Assembly (NCBI GenBank): GCA_027924645.1
Contig: BSBN01001149.1
Location: 1,798,001-1,862,000, forward strand
Source of the DNA: Cunninghamia lanceolata
Lineage: Eukaryota > Streptophyta > Pinopsida > Cupressales > Cupressaceae
Direction: 5' to 3'
Length of the DNA: 64,000 nt
Part shown: one piece after another, positions 44,556 through 56,285 of the stretch
Layout: every line of letters starts with the position of its first letter
How positions within the stretch are numbered: the first letter of the stretch is position 1
Program-made: the position numbers and the translations under genes
Notes under the pieces: model-generated
Seen by the model: only the letters and a program-made list of their open reading frames with translations
The model's database searches: none
Told to the model about the DNA's origin: nothing

Positions 44556-45237
44556 ACAATGTAAACTCTTTTGCAAAAGAAGGATGGTTGATTTTGGGGC
44601 TGTTATGCTGCCAATTTTGTTTTAGTCAGACCTCTTAGTGTAATTGCAAGGGTATGGGAATGTTACTCATTGTGCCTGAATCTGGCCTATGCTGTCTTCC
44701 TTTTATCCACCAATGAATGTAATTAGCTATGTTGGTATACCCCTGCTATGAAATATCTCTATATCGTAATAGTTTTCTGGACCTTCATGATTAATAGATG
44801 CTTACTTCTCGCCTCTCTTATGCCTGGATTTTTGTGTTTTAATTGAAGTTATAGTCTGTTCTGTGGGTAAAACGGCTCCTCTACAGGTTTAACTTTCATA
44901 CCGAAGCCTCAACCAGTCATAAGTCTGTGTGAATCCCCCTCTAGCAGCAGAAGATTCATTGTTGTGTCCACACCTTGACCACCATCGCTCACTAAATCTG
45001 GTGTATCACCCCTTTTCCCTTTTAGTTTTCCTTCTAACTCTTTCCCCTGCAAGTTGTTTAGCACTAAGTTTAGTATCACTGCTCTAAGTAATAGGCTTAG
45101 AGAAAGGAACCAGCCTTCTTTGAAGGTCTAATCTCAAATCGCAAGGTCCCACACTTCGAGATCATTCACATGTTACCCCAGATTGCTAAGGTCTCATAAC
45201 TGCAACAAAGGGTGCAAATTTGGGTGATAACAGTTTC

Positions 45238-45255
45238 TGGCATGCCCGGTGGAAC
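45238..45255 (+). promoter_or_regulatory. Probable primer-binding site, family 2 unit 1
   Basis: TGGCATGCCCGGTGGAAC starts five bases after the LTR end, the usual place, and begins with TGG, complementary to CCA. I could not assign the tRNA. Two other motifs downstream, TGGTGACTCC (45,351) and TAGCGACTCTGG (45,465), resemble the tRNA-Arg primer site. Confidence 0.55.
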
Positions 45256-45602
45256 AGTGACTGATTCTCAGTCATTTTTATACTTTTCACTGCTATTTGG
45301 TGTGTACAGTAGGTTATTTTAGCCTTTTGAGGTATTTTTAAATACATACCTGGTGACTCCGAGGCTTTGGTTTAGAAAAAACTAGGGCAGAATAGTTTAT
45401 ACATTGTTGATATTAGTGTGTATGTCAGCAAAACCTGCCTTGGGAGGCAAGGAAAACACACACCTAGCGACTCTGGAAATAAATATATACTAGTTTCAAG
45501 AAGGCAAGTGCTGGTATGTACTTATTTCACTAAAAATCAGACTTGATTTTTATTGTGAAAGTTTTTCAATACGTTTTTAGTGCATATAAATGCTGCAGTA
45601 TG

Positions 45603-47530
45603 TCTTCTTTTCAAAGAAATGTGTCTTACTTTCCACCATTTCATGAAAGTCCTGTTCATACATCATTTTATGAGTCGTATCATAGCGGTCATATAGCTAG
45701 TTTTAGTCCAAGCAACCCATTGATAGTTGATAACCAACCAGTCTGTCATGCTTACCACCCTCCCACCCATGCACAGACTCCATGGCAGCCACTGTATGCC
45801 TATGACTAGCCTCAAGAATCTTATTTTATTCCAAGCCAGCAATACTACTTTCCCAATCAGTTTCAAAATGATGAGAGAATAGAGATTACAAATACCAAGA
45901 ACATATGGTTTGACTGGAACAAGCAGCTGGATGATTTAAAGAGGCAGCAAGGATATTCTTTACAACAAGAGCCCATAAATGAGCAAAATTAGTCAAACCA
46001 GTCCGTTAATCCTAAGTTTCAGTCATGTCAGGAATTTGAACCAAATCATCTTCCTGAACAGCCATGGCAGCCTTCGTGGACTAGGTCTCTTGGTTATAAG
46101 ATGCCAAACCTCAGTAAATTTATTCCTTCCATACCAGTCCAAGATCAAGAAGATGGGAAATTGAATCCTATACCAATGGGAAAATATGAACATGAAGATC
46201 AAAAACAAGAAGAGCAGTCGATTGATGTTGTTTGTACTATGTCCCCAGTTAAATATGAGCATAATACATGTGGAGAGGATGTAGGCTCAGGATTGTCTTT
46301 GAATCCCTTACATTTTGATTCATTTGATGAATTTTCTAGTGTTGTTTATAAAATGAATGAAGGCAGCATTCAGAGGTTGCAAGGTAGAGGTCTTCAGTTG
46401 CAGAGACAGGATGCTCAAGTCTCATTGGAAAAGGCACCACATGAAGAGTATCAGGAAGATTCAGTTTTCTTGTTTGATCAATTACCTGCTTTTGTTGAAC
46501 AAGATGAGGAAAGCTTTCAGGTACCCAGCTTACCAGCAATTTTAGACCAGCAAGAAGAGGTTCAACAATATGAGGAGTTGATGATTAGAACTAAGCAATT
46601 TGACAATGCGATCTTGGATGAAGTAAAAGAAAGTGAAAGTAAGCCTTTCTTGGAACCTATGCAGCTGGCTGAGAGCTGTTATGAAGAAGAAAATAGCTAT
46701 CCTCCATCAAAATCTCATGAAGAGTGTGAGGAAGAGTCATTTTGGGATGACCTTGAAGTTTTTATCTCTAAACTAGATGACAAAGGATTAAATCTGCTGG
46801 AAGAAGTTGCAGATCATGCAAAATCAGGACAGTGAGTTCATAGGTTTGAAAAAGAGCAGGAACAGTTTGTAGGGGAGGTAGATGAACAAGAGAAACTTGG
46901 TGGACATGAGGCTGATATGTTTTGGTATGATGGGCTACCTTCAGTTGCTGAAAAAAGTAGAGAAGATATGACTGTGCTTACCCAAGACTTGGGACAGCTA
47001 CAAGTTGTTGAACAGTGTGAGGAGTTGCTGGTTCATGGAAGTCAATATGGAAATTAAGATTTAGCTCATGACGTAGTTTCATTTTGGGATGATCTAAAGT
47101 CTGTTTTGACTCAGGAAGAAGCATCTTTTTGCCCAGTTTTGGATATTGAGCCAGCCCTATTTGAAATAGAAGATAAAAAACAAGAAGAGAAACAGCTACA
47201 TGATTTGGAACAACAAGGAACTAGCAAGGAGAGTTCTGAAAGCACTCTTTCTAGGGGGTGCCCAATTAGTTATCTAGCCAGAATGGAGGCCAACAAGGAT
47301 ATTCATATCCTGCTTGCACCCAAGCATGAAGATACAGCTAGGAAAGAGCAGATTCAAGTCACTTTTCTACCTCAGGGCAGGAATTTTTACATTTCATGTG
47401 AAAAGGTTAGTGAACGTGTGTATGTTCTTCAAGAGGTATCGTAGCTCTTTGTCGAATTTCTATACATATTTCCTCTCTTTATAGCTGTCCTCGAGCATGG
47501 AAAAAATTGCATACTATGCAGAAAAGGAAG
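45603..47530 (+). pseudogene. Family 2 acidic protein of unknown function, unit 1
   Basis: The frame starts MSSFQRNVSYFPPFHESPVH and, compared with unit 2, spans about 640 codons. Stops break it near 45,808 and 45,990. The central piece 46,101-46,835 (Gln/Glu-rich) is intact, with further stops at 46,833 and 47,056, and the end piece closes at 47,442. The two copies keep the same frame but have stops at different places, so the ancestor was open. There is an internal duplication: LFDQLPAFVEQ...YEELMIR...FWDDLEVF (46,465-46,765) and WYDGLPSVAEK...CEELLVH...FWDDLKSV (46,920-47,105). No zinc knuckle, protease or RT motif is present. It is possibly a packaging protein, but this is unproven. Confidence 0.6.
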
Positions 47531-47757
47531 CTACTTCAACCAAACAGTAAATGGTTTTATTTGACTTAGTGTCTTTCTTGGGTAGGATAGAGTAGGTGCA
47601 GTAGTTTTCAATTCCCTAAGTGCTGCCAGCACAGTTAGATAGGTTGCTTTCTGCATTTTGCTTTTTTGTAGGGTTTTCAAGTGTTCTTCATTGTTGTTTT
47701 GCTGAGTTACAGAAGTCAGAAATGGTTTGTCAAAAGTGTTTTGAAAGGTCTCAGAGT
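47531..47757 (+). other. Spacer after the family 2 frame, unit 1
   Basis: Non-coding, T-rich DNA between the frame and the tRNA-like segment. No purine-rich tract was seen. Confidence 0.6.
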
Positions 47758-47832
47758 GACCTTGTGCCCAATGGATATGCTTCAGGCTACTGGTTTGATG
47801 TTTAGCGGGCAAACATCCCATAGAAGTCACCA
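47758..47832 (+). other. tRNA-Arg-like sequence before family 2 LTR copy 2
   Basis: A 75-nt block opening GACCTTGTGCCCAATGGATA and ending AGAAGTCACCA, three bases (AAT) before the LTR. The D-arm portion CCCAATGGATA is identical to plant tRNA-Arg(ACG) as recalled, and the length and both ends fit a whole tRNA with CCA. The anticodon arm is poorly matched. Unit 2 has the same block with CGCCA. Confidence 0.55.
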
Positions 47833-48254
47833 AATTGTTAACCCATTTTCCCGTCCAGAGCTAAATAGTTCACCTGGTACTTTTCCTTGAAAATCCTTTG
47901 GAAAATGTTCCTATAAATCTAAAATTGCCAAATTTCCTAAAAAGACTTGACTAAAAAAACCTTACCATTGGAAAGAGCTTGAAAAAATAGGTAGGTTTGC
48001 TTTTTTCATCACCCTGAAATTTGGCCAAATAAAGAAGTTATTCATGGTCAAAGTCTTGGTCAACATACAGTTCAAATGTACATTTGGTGGGCTTGCAAAT
48101 CTCTATCGGCCTTAGAAAATGATGAAAAAAGTAAGTGGTATGCATTTTGGAATGCATATCGGGCTCAAAGAGATGCATGTGCATTCTGGGAATCTGTTGC
48201 AGTTTCTGGGAATATTCCTAGTTTGTATATTGGGTTGCATGAAGGATGCAAAGA

Positions 48255-49620
48255 CGTATACAAGGCGAATATACATTGAAGATTCCCTAGAATATTTTGC
48301 GCTTGCATATCAAAAGGCTTGTATATTGCTTTGTATGTTCACACATACAAAGGTGCCAATATACATTTGCTACAGTGCAGTAGGGGAATATACAAAGTCG
48401 TTGCAGGAGCGCATATACAAGGGCCAATGTATGTCATGAACAATGCATTGTATATATGCGACTTGTATATTTGCACATACAAGCGGAAGATACAAGGAGA
48501 AAGACAAGGCCGGGGCCCACCGCTTGTATATTCGTGGTTGCATGTTTGCACATACAACCAAATATGCATATCTATATACAAGCTGGATTTCATGAAAAGA
48601 TCAAATGTAGCTGATGCAGTTCAAGTCCGTGGCTTGTACATGTGCGGCTTGTATATTCGAATATACAAGAAAACATACAAAGGCATTTGTATATGGCCGA
48701 ATGTACAAGAGGTGGGGCCCACGCATATACAAGGAGGATTGCATGTGTTCTACATACAAGTGATAGCACTACAGTGGAATGTATATCGGGTTGTATGTTC
48801 CATATACAAGGCCGATATACAAGCACGATATACAAGCCGAACCCGAAAGGCTTTTTCAGGAAGCTTTATGAAAGGTTTGAAATCCGGGTTGTATATTTTG
48901 CAGTTGTATATTGCGATTTACAAGTGGAGATACAAAGGTTGCATACAAGGTGGACTTAATCGAAAGTCAGATTCAGCATATAAAGGTTTGAAATCTGGCT
49001 TGTATGTATAAGTGCTTTGTACATTGCAATATACAAAGAGATATACAAGGAGTGGAGATACAAGTCAGACCCGACAAAACAGTCAAATACAGTTAAGTGC
49101 TTTGGGGTACGCAGCTTGTATGTTGGCAGATACAAAGGATTCTCAACTGGTGGGACCCGCACATACAAGGGCGATTGTATGCATATACAAGTTGCGATTA
49201 CAAAGGGTAAAGTGCATGATTGTATGTGCTAGTTTGTTTGTATGTTTTGCTTGTATCTTTGCATATACAAGCTGACATGCAAAGGCCGATATGCAAGGGA
49301 GTTTTCAACCAAACAAGATGCAGTTCTTCAATGATAGGTTCCAGTTTTAGTTCGACGACAAATCAGGAGGTGCCACGTGGCAGTGGCGAATGCATATACA
49401 AAGGCTTTTGCACATACAAAGACAATTTAAAAGGCAATTTCAAATGCATATTCTGAAAGAGATTACAGAAGCCTTATAGGTACCAAAGACAGAGATACAT
49501 ACAAGGCATTTTGTGCATGGAAAGGTAGACTCAAAGGTATTTTCAGAGGCTGATATATACACAGATGCAAAGCGATATATACAGGTGGTTGACCGAAACT
49601 TTGACCGCTCGTATCTCCTC
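48255..49620. repeat. Palindromic TACAAG/CTTGTA array, LTR copy 2
   Basis: Same array as in copy 1 with substitutions. A 231-codon open frame (48,319-49,011) runs through it but is broken in the other two LTRs, so it is not a gene. Confidence 0.88.
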
Positions 49621-50070
49621 CATCTTGGCGAATTTTGGCATGCTGCAAGAGGCAAAAGTGCATATTTTTGCCTCCTCTTTCATTTGACAGGGTTTTTGGG
49701 AGGTTTTTCTGGTCTTCATTTTCTGGATCTGGCTTTGCATATTTTTGGCCAATTGGACGTTTCAGTGACCGTCTTGAGGGGTTTTTCCTCATAGTGGCTT
49801 CGGTTGGTGGTTTCTGTAGGTGCATTCATGGTGTATGGGCTTTTGCCTTGCAGGACAGATTTTTGTGCGATTGGACGGTGATCTTGGGGATTTTTCTTCG
49901 CGCCCTGTCCTATCTCACGTCTTGTCAGCCATTCTCTGCTCTCTTTCGTCCTGTCAAGGCATGGCCCATGTCCCTTCACCATGCCTCTACCCATACTTTC
50001 CTCCTTCTAGCATTTATGGCCTGGGTTCCATGAATCAGAGACGTGTTGCTCTTCTGGTAGGAGTCTGACC

Positions 50071-50078
50071 TATAAAGG
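50071..50078 (+). promoter_or_regulatory. TATA box, family 2 LTR copy 2
   Basis: TATAAAGG, same context as in copy 1. Confidence 0.7.
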
Positions 50079-50759
50079 ACAATGTAAACTCTTTTGCAAA
50101 AGGAGGATGGTTGATTTTGGGGCTGTTATGCTGCCAATTTTGTTTTAGTCAGACCTCTTAGTGTAATTGCAAGGGTATGGGAATGTGACTCACTGTGCCT
50201 GAATCTGGCCTCTGTTGTCTTCCTTTTATCCACCAATAAATGTAATTAGCTATGTTGGTATACCCCTGCTATGAAATATCTCTGTATCGTAATAGTTTTC
50301 TGGACCTTCATGATTAATAGATGCTGACTTCTCACCTCTCTTATGCCTGGATTTTTGTGTTTTAATTGAAGTTATAGTCTGTTATGTGGGTAAAACGGCT
50401 CCTCTGCAGGTTTAACTTTCATATCGAAGCCTCAACCAGTCATAAGTTTGTGTGAATCCCCCTCCAGCAGTAAAAGATTCATTGTTGTGTCCACACCTTG
50501 ACCACCATCGCTCACTAAATCTGGTGTATCACCCCTTTTTCCTTTCAGTTTTCCTTCTAACTCTTTCCCCTGCAAGTTGTTTAGCACTATGTTTAGTATC
50601 ACTGCTCTAAGTAATAGGCTTAGAGAAGGAACTAGCCTTCTCTGAAGGTCTGATCTCAAATCGCAAGGTCCCACACTTCGAGATCATTCCCATGTTACCC
50701 GAGATTGCTAAGGTCTCATAACTACAACAAAGGGTGCAAATATGGGTGATAACAGTTTC

Positions 50760-50777
50760 TGGCATGCTCGGTGGGAT
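50760..50777 (+). promoter_or_regulatory. Probable primer-binding site, family 2 unit 2
   Basis: TGGCATGCTCGGTGGGAT, five bases after the LTR. TGGTGACTCTGAGG (50,873) and TGGCGACTCTGG (50,987-50,998) follow. The latter matches the first 11 bases of the tRNA-Arg-type primer site of family 1 with a single change. Confidence 0.55.
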
Positions 50778-51121
50778 AGTGACTGATTCTCAGTCATTTT
50801 TATACTTTTCACTGCTGTTTGGTGTGTACAGTAGGTTATTTTAGCCTTTTGAGGTGTTTTTAAATATATACCTGGTGACTCTGAGGCTTTGGTTTAGAAA
50901 AACCTAGTGCAGAATAGTTTATACATTGCTGATAATTGTGTGTATGTCAGCAAAACTTGCCTTGGGGGGCAAGGAAAACACACACCTGGCGACTCTGGAA
51001 ATAAATATCTACTGGTTTCAAGAAGACAAGTGCTGGTATGTACTTATTTTACTAAAAATCAGACTTGATTTTTATTGTGAAAGTTTTTCAATAAGTTTTC
51101 AATGCATATAAATGCCGCAGT

Positions 51122-53068
51122 ATGTCTTCTTTTCAAAGAAATGTGTCTTACTTTCCACCATTTCATGAAAGTCCTGTTCATACATCATTTTATGAGCCGT
51201 ATCATAGCGGTCATATAGCTGGTTTTAGTCCAAGCAACCCATTGACAATTGATAACCAACCAGTCTGTCATGCTTACCACCCTCCCACCCATGCACAGAC
51301 TCCATGGCAGCCACTGTATGCCTATGACTGGCCTCAAGAATCTCATTTTATACCAAGCCAACAATACTACTTTGCCAATCAGTTTCAAAATGATGAGAGA
51401 ATAGAGATTGCAAATACTGAGATCATATGGTTTGACTGGAACAAGCAGCTGGATGATTTAAAGAGGCAGCAAGGATATTCTTTACAACAAGAGCCCATAA
51501 ATGAGCAAAATCATTCAAACCAGTCAGTTAATCCTAAGTTTCAGTCATGTCAGGAATCTGAACCAAATCATCTTCCTGAACAACCATGGCAGCCTTCTTG
51601 GACTAGGTATCCTGGTTATAAGATGCCAAACCTCAGCAAAGTTATTCCTTCCATACCAATCTAAGGTCAGGAAGATGGGAAATCGAATCCTATACCAATG
51701 GGAAAATATGAACATAAGATCAAAAACAAGAAGAGCAGTCGGTTGCTGTTGTTTGTACTATGTCCCCAATTAAATATGAGCATAATACATGTGGAGAGGA
51801 TGTAGGCTCAGGATTGTCTTTGAATCCCTTACATTTTCATTCATTTGATGAATTTTCTAGTGCTGTTTATAAAATGAATGAAGGCAACATTCAGAGGTTG
51901 CAAGGTAGAGGTCTTCAGTTGCAGAGATAGGATGCTCAAGTCTCATTGGAAAAGGCACCACATGAAGAGTATCAGGAAGATTCGGTTTTCTTGTTTGATC
52001 AATTACCTGCTTTTATTGAACAAGATGAGGAAAGCTTTTAGGTACCCAGCCTGCTAGCAATTTCAGACCAGCAAAAAGAGGTTCAACAATATAAGGAGTT
52101 GATGATTAGAACTAAGCAATCTGACAATGCGATCTTGGATGAAGTAAAAGAAAGTGAAAGTAAGCCTTTCTTGGAACCTACGCAGCTGGCTGAGAGCTGT
52201 TATGAAGAAGAAAACAGCTATCCTCCATCAAAATCTCATGAAGAGTGTGAGGAAGAGTCATTTTGGGATGACCTTGAAGTTTTTGTCTCTAAACTAGATG
52301 ACAAAGGATTAAATCTGTTGGAAGTAGTTGCAGATCATGCTAAATCAGGACAACGAGTTCATAGGTTTGAAAAAGAGCAGGAGCAGTTTGTAGGGGAGGT
52401 AGATGAACAAGAGAAACTTGGTGGGCATGAGTCTAATATGTTTTGGTATGATGGGCTACCTTCAGTTGCTGAACAAAGTAGAGAAGATATGACTATGCTT
52501 ACCCAAGACTTGGGACAGCTACAGGTTGTTGAACAGTGTGAGGAGTTGCTGGTTCGTGGAAGTCAATATGGAAATGAAGATTTAGCTTAGGAGGTAGTTT
52601 CATTTTGGGATGATCTAAAGTCTATTTTGACTCAGGAAGAAGCATCTTTTTGCCCAGTTTTGGATATTGAGCCAGCCCTATTTGAAATAGCAGATAAAAA
52701 ACAAGAAGAGAAACAGCTACATGATTTGGAACAACAAGGAACTAGCAAGGAGAGTTCTGAAAGCACTCTTTCCAGAGGATGCCCAATTAGTTATCTAGCC
52801 AGAATGGAGGCCAACAAGGATATTCATATCCTGCTTGCACCCAAGCATGAAGATACAGCTAGGAAAGAGCAGATTCAAGTCGCTTTTCTACCTCAGGGCA
52901 GGAATTTTTACGTTTCATGTGAAAAGGTTAGTGAACGTGTGTATGTTCTTCAAGAGGTATCGCAACTCTTTGTCAAATTTCTATACATATTTCCCCTCTT
53001 TATAGCTATCCTCAAGCATGGAAAAAATTGCATACTATGCAGAAAGGCAGCTACTTCAACCAAACAAT
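51122..53068 (+). pseudogene. Family 2 acidic protein of unknown function, unit 2
   Basis: Same frame as unit 1 and a better guide to its N terminus: 51,122-51,664 is open for 180 codons (MSSFQRNVSYFPPFHESPVH onwards; Pro, Gln, His and Tyr-rich). Lesions: TAA at 51,662, a one-base deletion near 51,714, TAG near 51,928, TAG near 52,039, TAG near 52,588. Piece 52,099-52,590 carries the second repeat WYDGLPSVAEQ...CEELLVRG. Piece 52,627-53,068 carries the C terminus, DIHILLAPKHEDTARKEQIQ then YVSCEKVSERVYVLQEVS, and a hydrophobic end (FLYIFPLFIAIL). No family recognised. Confidence 0.6.
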
Positions 53069-53275
53069 AAATGGTTTTGTTTGACTTAGTGTCTTTCTTG
53101 GTTAGGATAGAGTAGGTGCAATAGTTTTCAATTCCCTAAGTGCTACCAACACAGTTAGATAGGTTGCTTTCTGCATTTTGCTTTTTTGTAGGGTTTTCAA
53201 GTGTTCTTCATTGCTGTTCTGCTGAGTTGCAGAAGTCAAAAATGGTTTGTCAAAAGTGTTTTGAAATCTCAGAGT

Positions 53276-53350
53276 GACCCTGTGCCCAATGGATATGCTT
53301 CAGGCTACTGGTTTGATGTTTAGCAGGCAAACATCCCATAGAAGTCGCCA
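53276..53350 (+). other. tRNA-Arg-like sequence before family 2 LTR copy 3
   Basis: 75 nt opening GACCCTGTGCCCAATGGATA and ending ATCCCATAGAAGTCGCCA, followed by AAT and the LTR. The last eight bases AGTCGCCA equal the mature tRNA-Arg(ACG) 3' end including CCA (from memory). CCCAATGGATA in the D arm and ATCCC in the T arm also match. Acceptor pairing is imperfect. No polypurine tract lies between it and the LTR. Confidence 0.6.
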
Positions 53351-53769
53351 AATTGTTGATCCATTTTCCCCTGTCCAGAGATAAACAGTTCACTTGGTAC
53401 TTTTCCTTGAAAATCCTTTGGAAAATATTCCTATAAAGCTTAAACTACCAAATTTCCTAAAAAGTCTTGCCTAAAAAACCTTACCATTGGAAAGAGCTTG
53501 AAAAAATAGGCAGGTTTGCTTTTTTCATCACCTTGAAATTCGGCCAAATAAAGAAGTTATTCATGGTCAAAGTCTTGGTCAACATACAGTTCAAATATAC
53601 ATTTGGCGGGCTTGCAAATCTCTATCATCCTTAGAAAATGATGAAAAAAGTAAGTGGTATGCATTTTTGAATGCATATCGGGCTCAAAGAGATGCATGTG
53701 CATTTTGGGAATCTGTTGCAGTTTTTGGGAATATTCCCAGTTTGTATATCGGGTCGCATGAAGGATGCA

Positions 53770-55140
53770 AAGAAGTATACAAGGCGAATATACATTGAAG
53801 ATTCCCCAAAATATTCCGCGCTTGCATATCAAAAGGCTTGTATATTTCTTTGTATGTTCGCACATACAAAGGTGCCAATATACATTTGCTACAGTGTAGT
53901 AGGGGAATATACAAAGTCACTGCAGGAGCGCATATACAAGGGCCAATGTATGTCATGAACAGTGCATTGTATATATGCGGCTTGTATATTTGCACATATA
54001 AGCGGAAGATACAAGGAGAAAGACAAGGTCGGGGCCCACCGCTTGTATATTCACAGTTACATGTTTGCACATACAACCAAATATGCATATCTATATACAA
54101 GCCAGATTTCATGAAAAGATCAAATGCAGCTGATGCAGGTTAAGTCCGCGGCTTGTACATGTGCAGCTTGTATATTCGGATATACAAGAAAACATACAAA
54201 GGCGTTTGTATATGGCCGAATGTACAAGAGGTGGGGCCCACACATATACAAGGAGGATTGCATGTGTTCTACATACAAGTGAAAGCACTACAGTGGAATG
54301 TATATCGGGTTGTATGTTCCACATACAAGGCTGATATACAAGCAGGATATACAAGTTGAACCCAAAAGGCTTTTTCATGAAGCTTTATGAAAGGTTTGAA
54401 ATCTGGGTTGTATATTTTGCTATTGTATATTGCGATATACAAGTGGAGATACAAAGGTTGCATACAAGGTGGACTTAACCGAAAGTCAAATTCAGCATAT
54501 AAAGGTTTGAAATCCGGCTTGTATGTATAAGTGCTTTGTACATTGCGATATACAAAGAGATATACAAGGAGTGGAGATACAAGCCGGACCCGACAAAACA
54601 GTCAAATACAGTTAATGGTCTTTTGGGGTCCGCGGCTTGTATGTTGGTAGATACAAAGGATTCTCAAGTGGTGGGACCTACACATACAAGGGCGATTGTA
54701 TGCATATACAAGTCGCGATTACAAAGGGTAAAGTGCATGATTGTATGTGCTAGTTTGTTTGTATGTTTTGCTTGTATCTTTGCATATACAAGCCGACATG
54801 CAAAGGCCGATATGCAAGGGAGTTTTCAGCCAAACAAGATGCAGTTCTTCAGTGATAGGTCCCAGTTTCAATTCGACGATAAATCAGAAGGTGCCACGTG
54901 GCAGTGGCGAATGCATATACAAAGGCTTTTGCACATACAAAGACGATTTAAAAGGCAATTTCAAATGCATATTCTGAAAGCGATTACAGAGGCCTTTTAG
55001 GTGCCAAAGACAGAGATACATTCAAGGCATTTTGTGCATGCAAAGGCAGACTTAGAGGTATTTTCAGAGGCTGATATATACATAGATGCAAAGCGATATA
55101 TACAGGCAGTTGACCAAAACTTTGACTGCTCGTATCTCCT
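53770..55140. repeat. Palindromic TACAAG/CTTGTA array, LTR copy 3
   Basis: Third copy of the array. Motif cores are mostly kept while neighbouring bases vary among the three LTRs. Confidence 0.88.
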
Positions 55141-55600
55141 CCATCCTGGAGAATTTTGGCATGCTACAAGAGGCAAAAGTGTATATTTTTGCCTCCTCTT
55201 TCATTTGACAGGGTTTTTGGGAGTTTTTTCTAATCTTCATTTTTTGGATCTGGCTTTGCATATTTTTGGTTGATTGGACGTTTCAGCAGCCATCTTGAAG
55301 TGTTGGGGGGGTTTTTCCTCATAGTGGCTTTGGTTGGTGGTTTCTGTAGGTGCATTCATGGCGTATGGGCTTTTGCCTTGCAAGACAGATTTATGTGCGA
55401 TTGGACAGTGATCTTGGGGATTTTTCTCCACGCCCTGTCCTATCTCACATCTTGGTAGCCATTCTCTATTGTCTTTCGTCCTGTCAAGGCATGGCCCATG
55501 TCCCTTCACCATGCCTCTGTCCATACTTTCCTACTTCTGGCATATATGGCCTGGGTTCCATGAATCAAAGGCTCGTTGCTCTTCTGGCAGGAGTTTGACC

Positions 55601-55608
55601 TATAAAGG
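55601..55608 (+). promoter_or_regulatory. TATA box, family 2 LTR copy 3
   Basis: TATAAAGG, same context as in copies 1 and 2. Confidence 0.7.
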
Positions 55609-56285
55609 ACAATGTAAACTCTTTTGCAAAAGGAGGATGGTTGATTTTGGGGCTGTTATGCTGCCGATTTTGTTTTAGTCAGACCTCTTAGTGTAATTGC
55701 AAGGGTATGGGAATGTGACTCATTGTGCCTAAATCTGGCCTCTATTGTCTTCCTTTTATCCACCAATGAATGTAATTATCTATGTTGGTATACCCCTACT
55801 ATGAAATATCTCTGTATCGTAATAGTTTTCTGGATCTTCATGATTAATAGATGCTAACTTCTCACCCCTATTATGCCTGGATTTCTGTGTTTTAATTGAA
55901 GTAATAGTCTGTTCTGTGGGTAAAACGGCTCCTCTGCAGGTTTAACTTTCATACCGAAGCCTCGACTAGTCATAAGTCTGTGTGAATCCCCCTCCAGCAG
56001 CAAAAGATTCATTATTGTGTCCACACCTTGACCACCATCGCTCACTAAATCTGGTGTATCACCCATTTTCCCTTTCAGTTTTCCTTCTAACTCTTTCCCC
56101 TGCAAGTTGTTTAGCACTAGGTTTAGTATCACTGCTCTAAGTAATAGGCTTAGAGAAAGGAACCGGCCTTCTCTGGAGGTCTAATCTCAAATCACAAGGT
56201 CCCACACTTTAAGATCATTCCCATGTTACCCCAGATTGCTAAGGTCTCATAACTGCAACAAAGGGTGCAAATCTGGGTGATAACA

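Larger units (their letters stand above)
42300..45232 (+). repeat. Family 2 LTR, copy 1
   Basis: It starts TGTTGACCCATTTTCCCC and ends GGGTGATAACA. Layout: about 380 bp of leader, a 1.4-kb array of TACAAG/CTTGTA motifs, a GC-richer stretch, the TATA box at 44,548, then about 680 bp of R/U5. Frames in the array rich in Tyr, Ile, Cys and Lys are by-products of the motif. Confidence 0.93.
47836..50754 (+). repeat. Family 2 LTR, copy 2
   Basis: It starts TGTTAACCCATTTTCCC and ends GGGTGATAACA. The TACAAG/CTTGTA array spans about 48,255-49,620 and includes a perfect 22-bp palindrome at 48,648-48,669 (CTTGTATATTC plus its complement). The TATA box is at 50,071-50,078. Confidence 0.93.
42300..56285 (+). 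mobile_element. Family 2: LTR-internal-LTR-internal-LTR tandem array
   Basis: Three LTRs (42,300-45,232; 47,836-50,754; 53,354-56,285) alternate with two internal regions of about 2.6 kb. The outer flanks are GCAAC (42,295-42,299) and GTAAC (56,286-56,290), a 5-bp duplication with one change, while the inner junctions carry no duplication. This is the pattern left by unequal recombination between LTRs of sister copies, not by three insertions. No pol gene is present. Each internal region holds a primer site, one unknown acidic frame and a tRNA-Arg-like segment against the following LTR. Confidence 0.92.
53354..56285 (+). repeat. Family 2 LTR, copy 3
   Basis: It starts TGTTGATCCATTTTCCCC and ends GGGTGATAACA, followed by GTAAC. 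The motif array is at about 53,770-55,140, with a hairpin at 54,167-54,188. The TATA box is at 55,601-55,608. Confidence 0.93.

Noticed and set aside
48319..49011. 231-codon open frame in the family 2 LTR
   Set aside because: It is made of repeated TACAAG motifs read as Tyr-Lys, Ile-Tyr and similar, lies in U3, and is broken in the other two LTRs.
42300..56285. CRISPR-like array of palindromic repeats
   Set aside because: Plant nuclear LTR context, variable spacing and no unique equal-length spacers.
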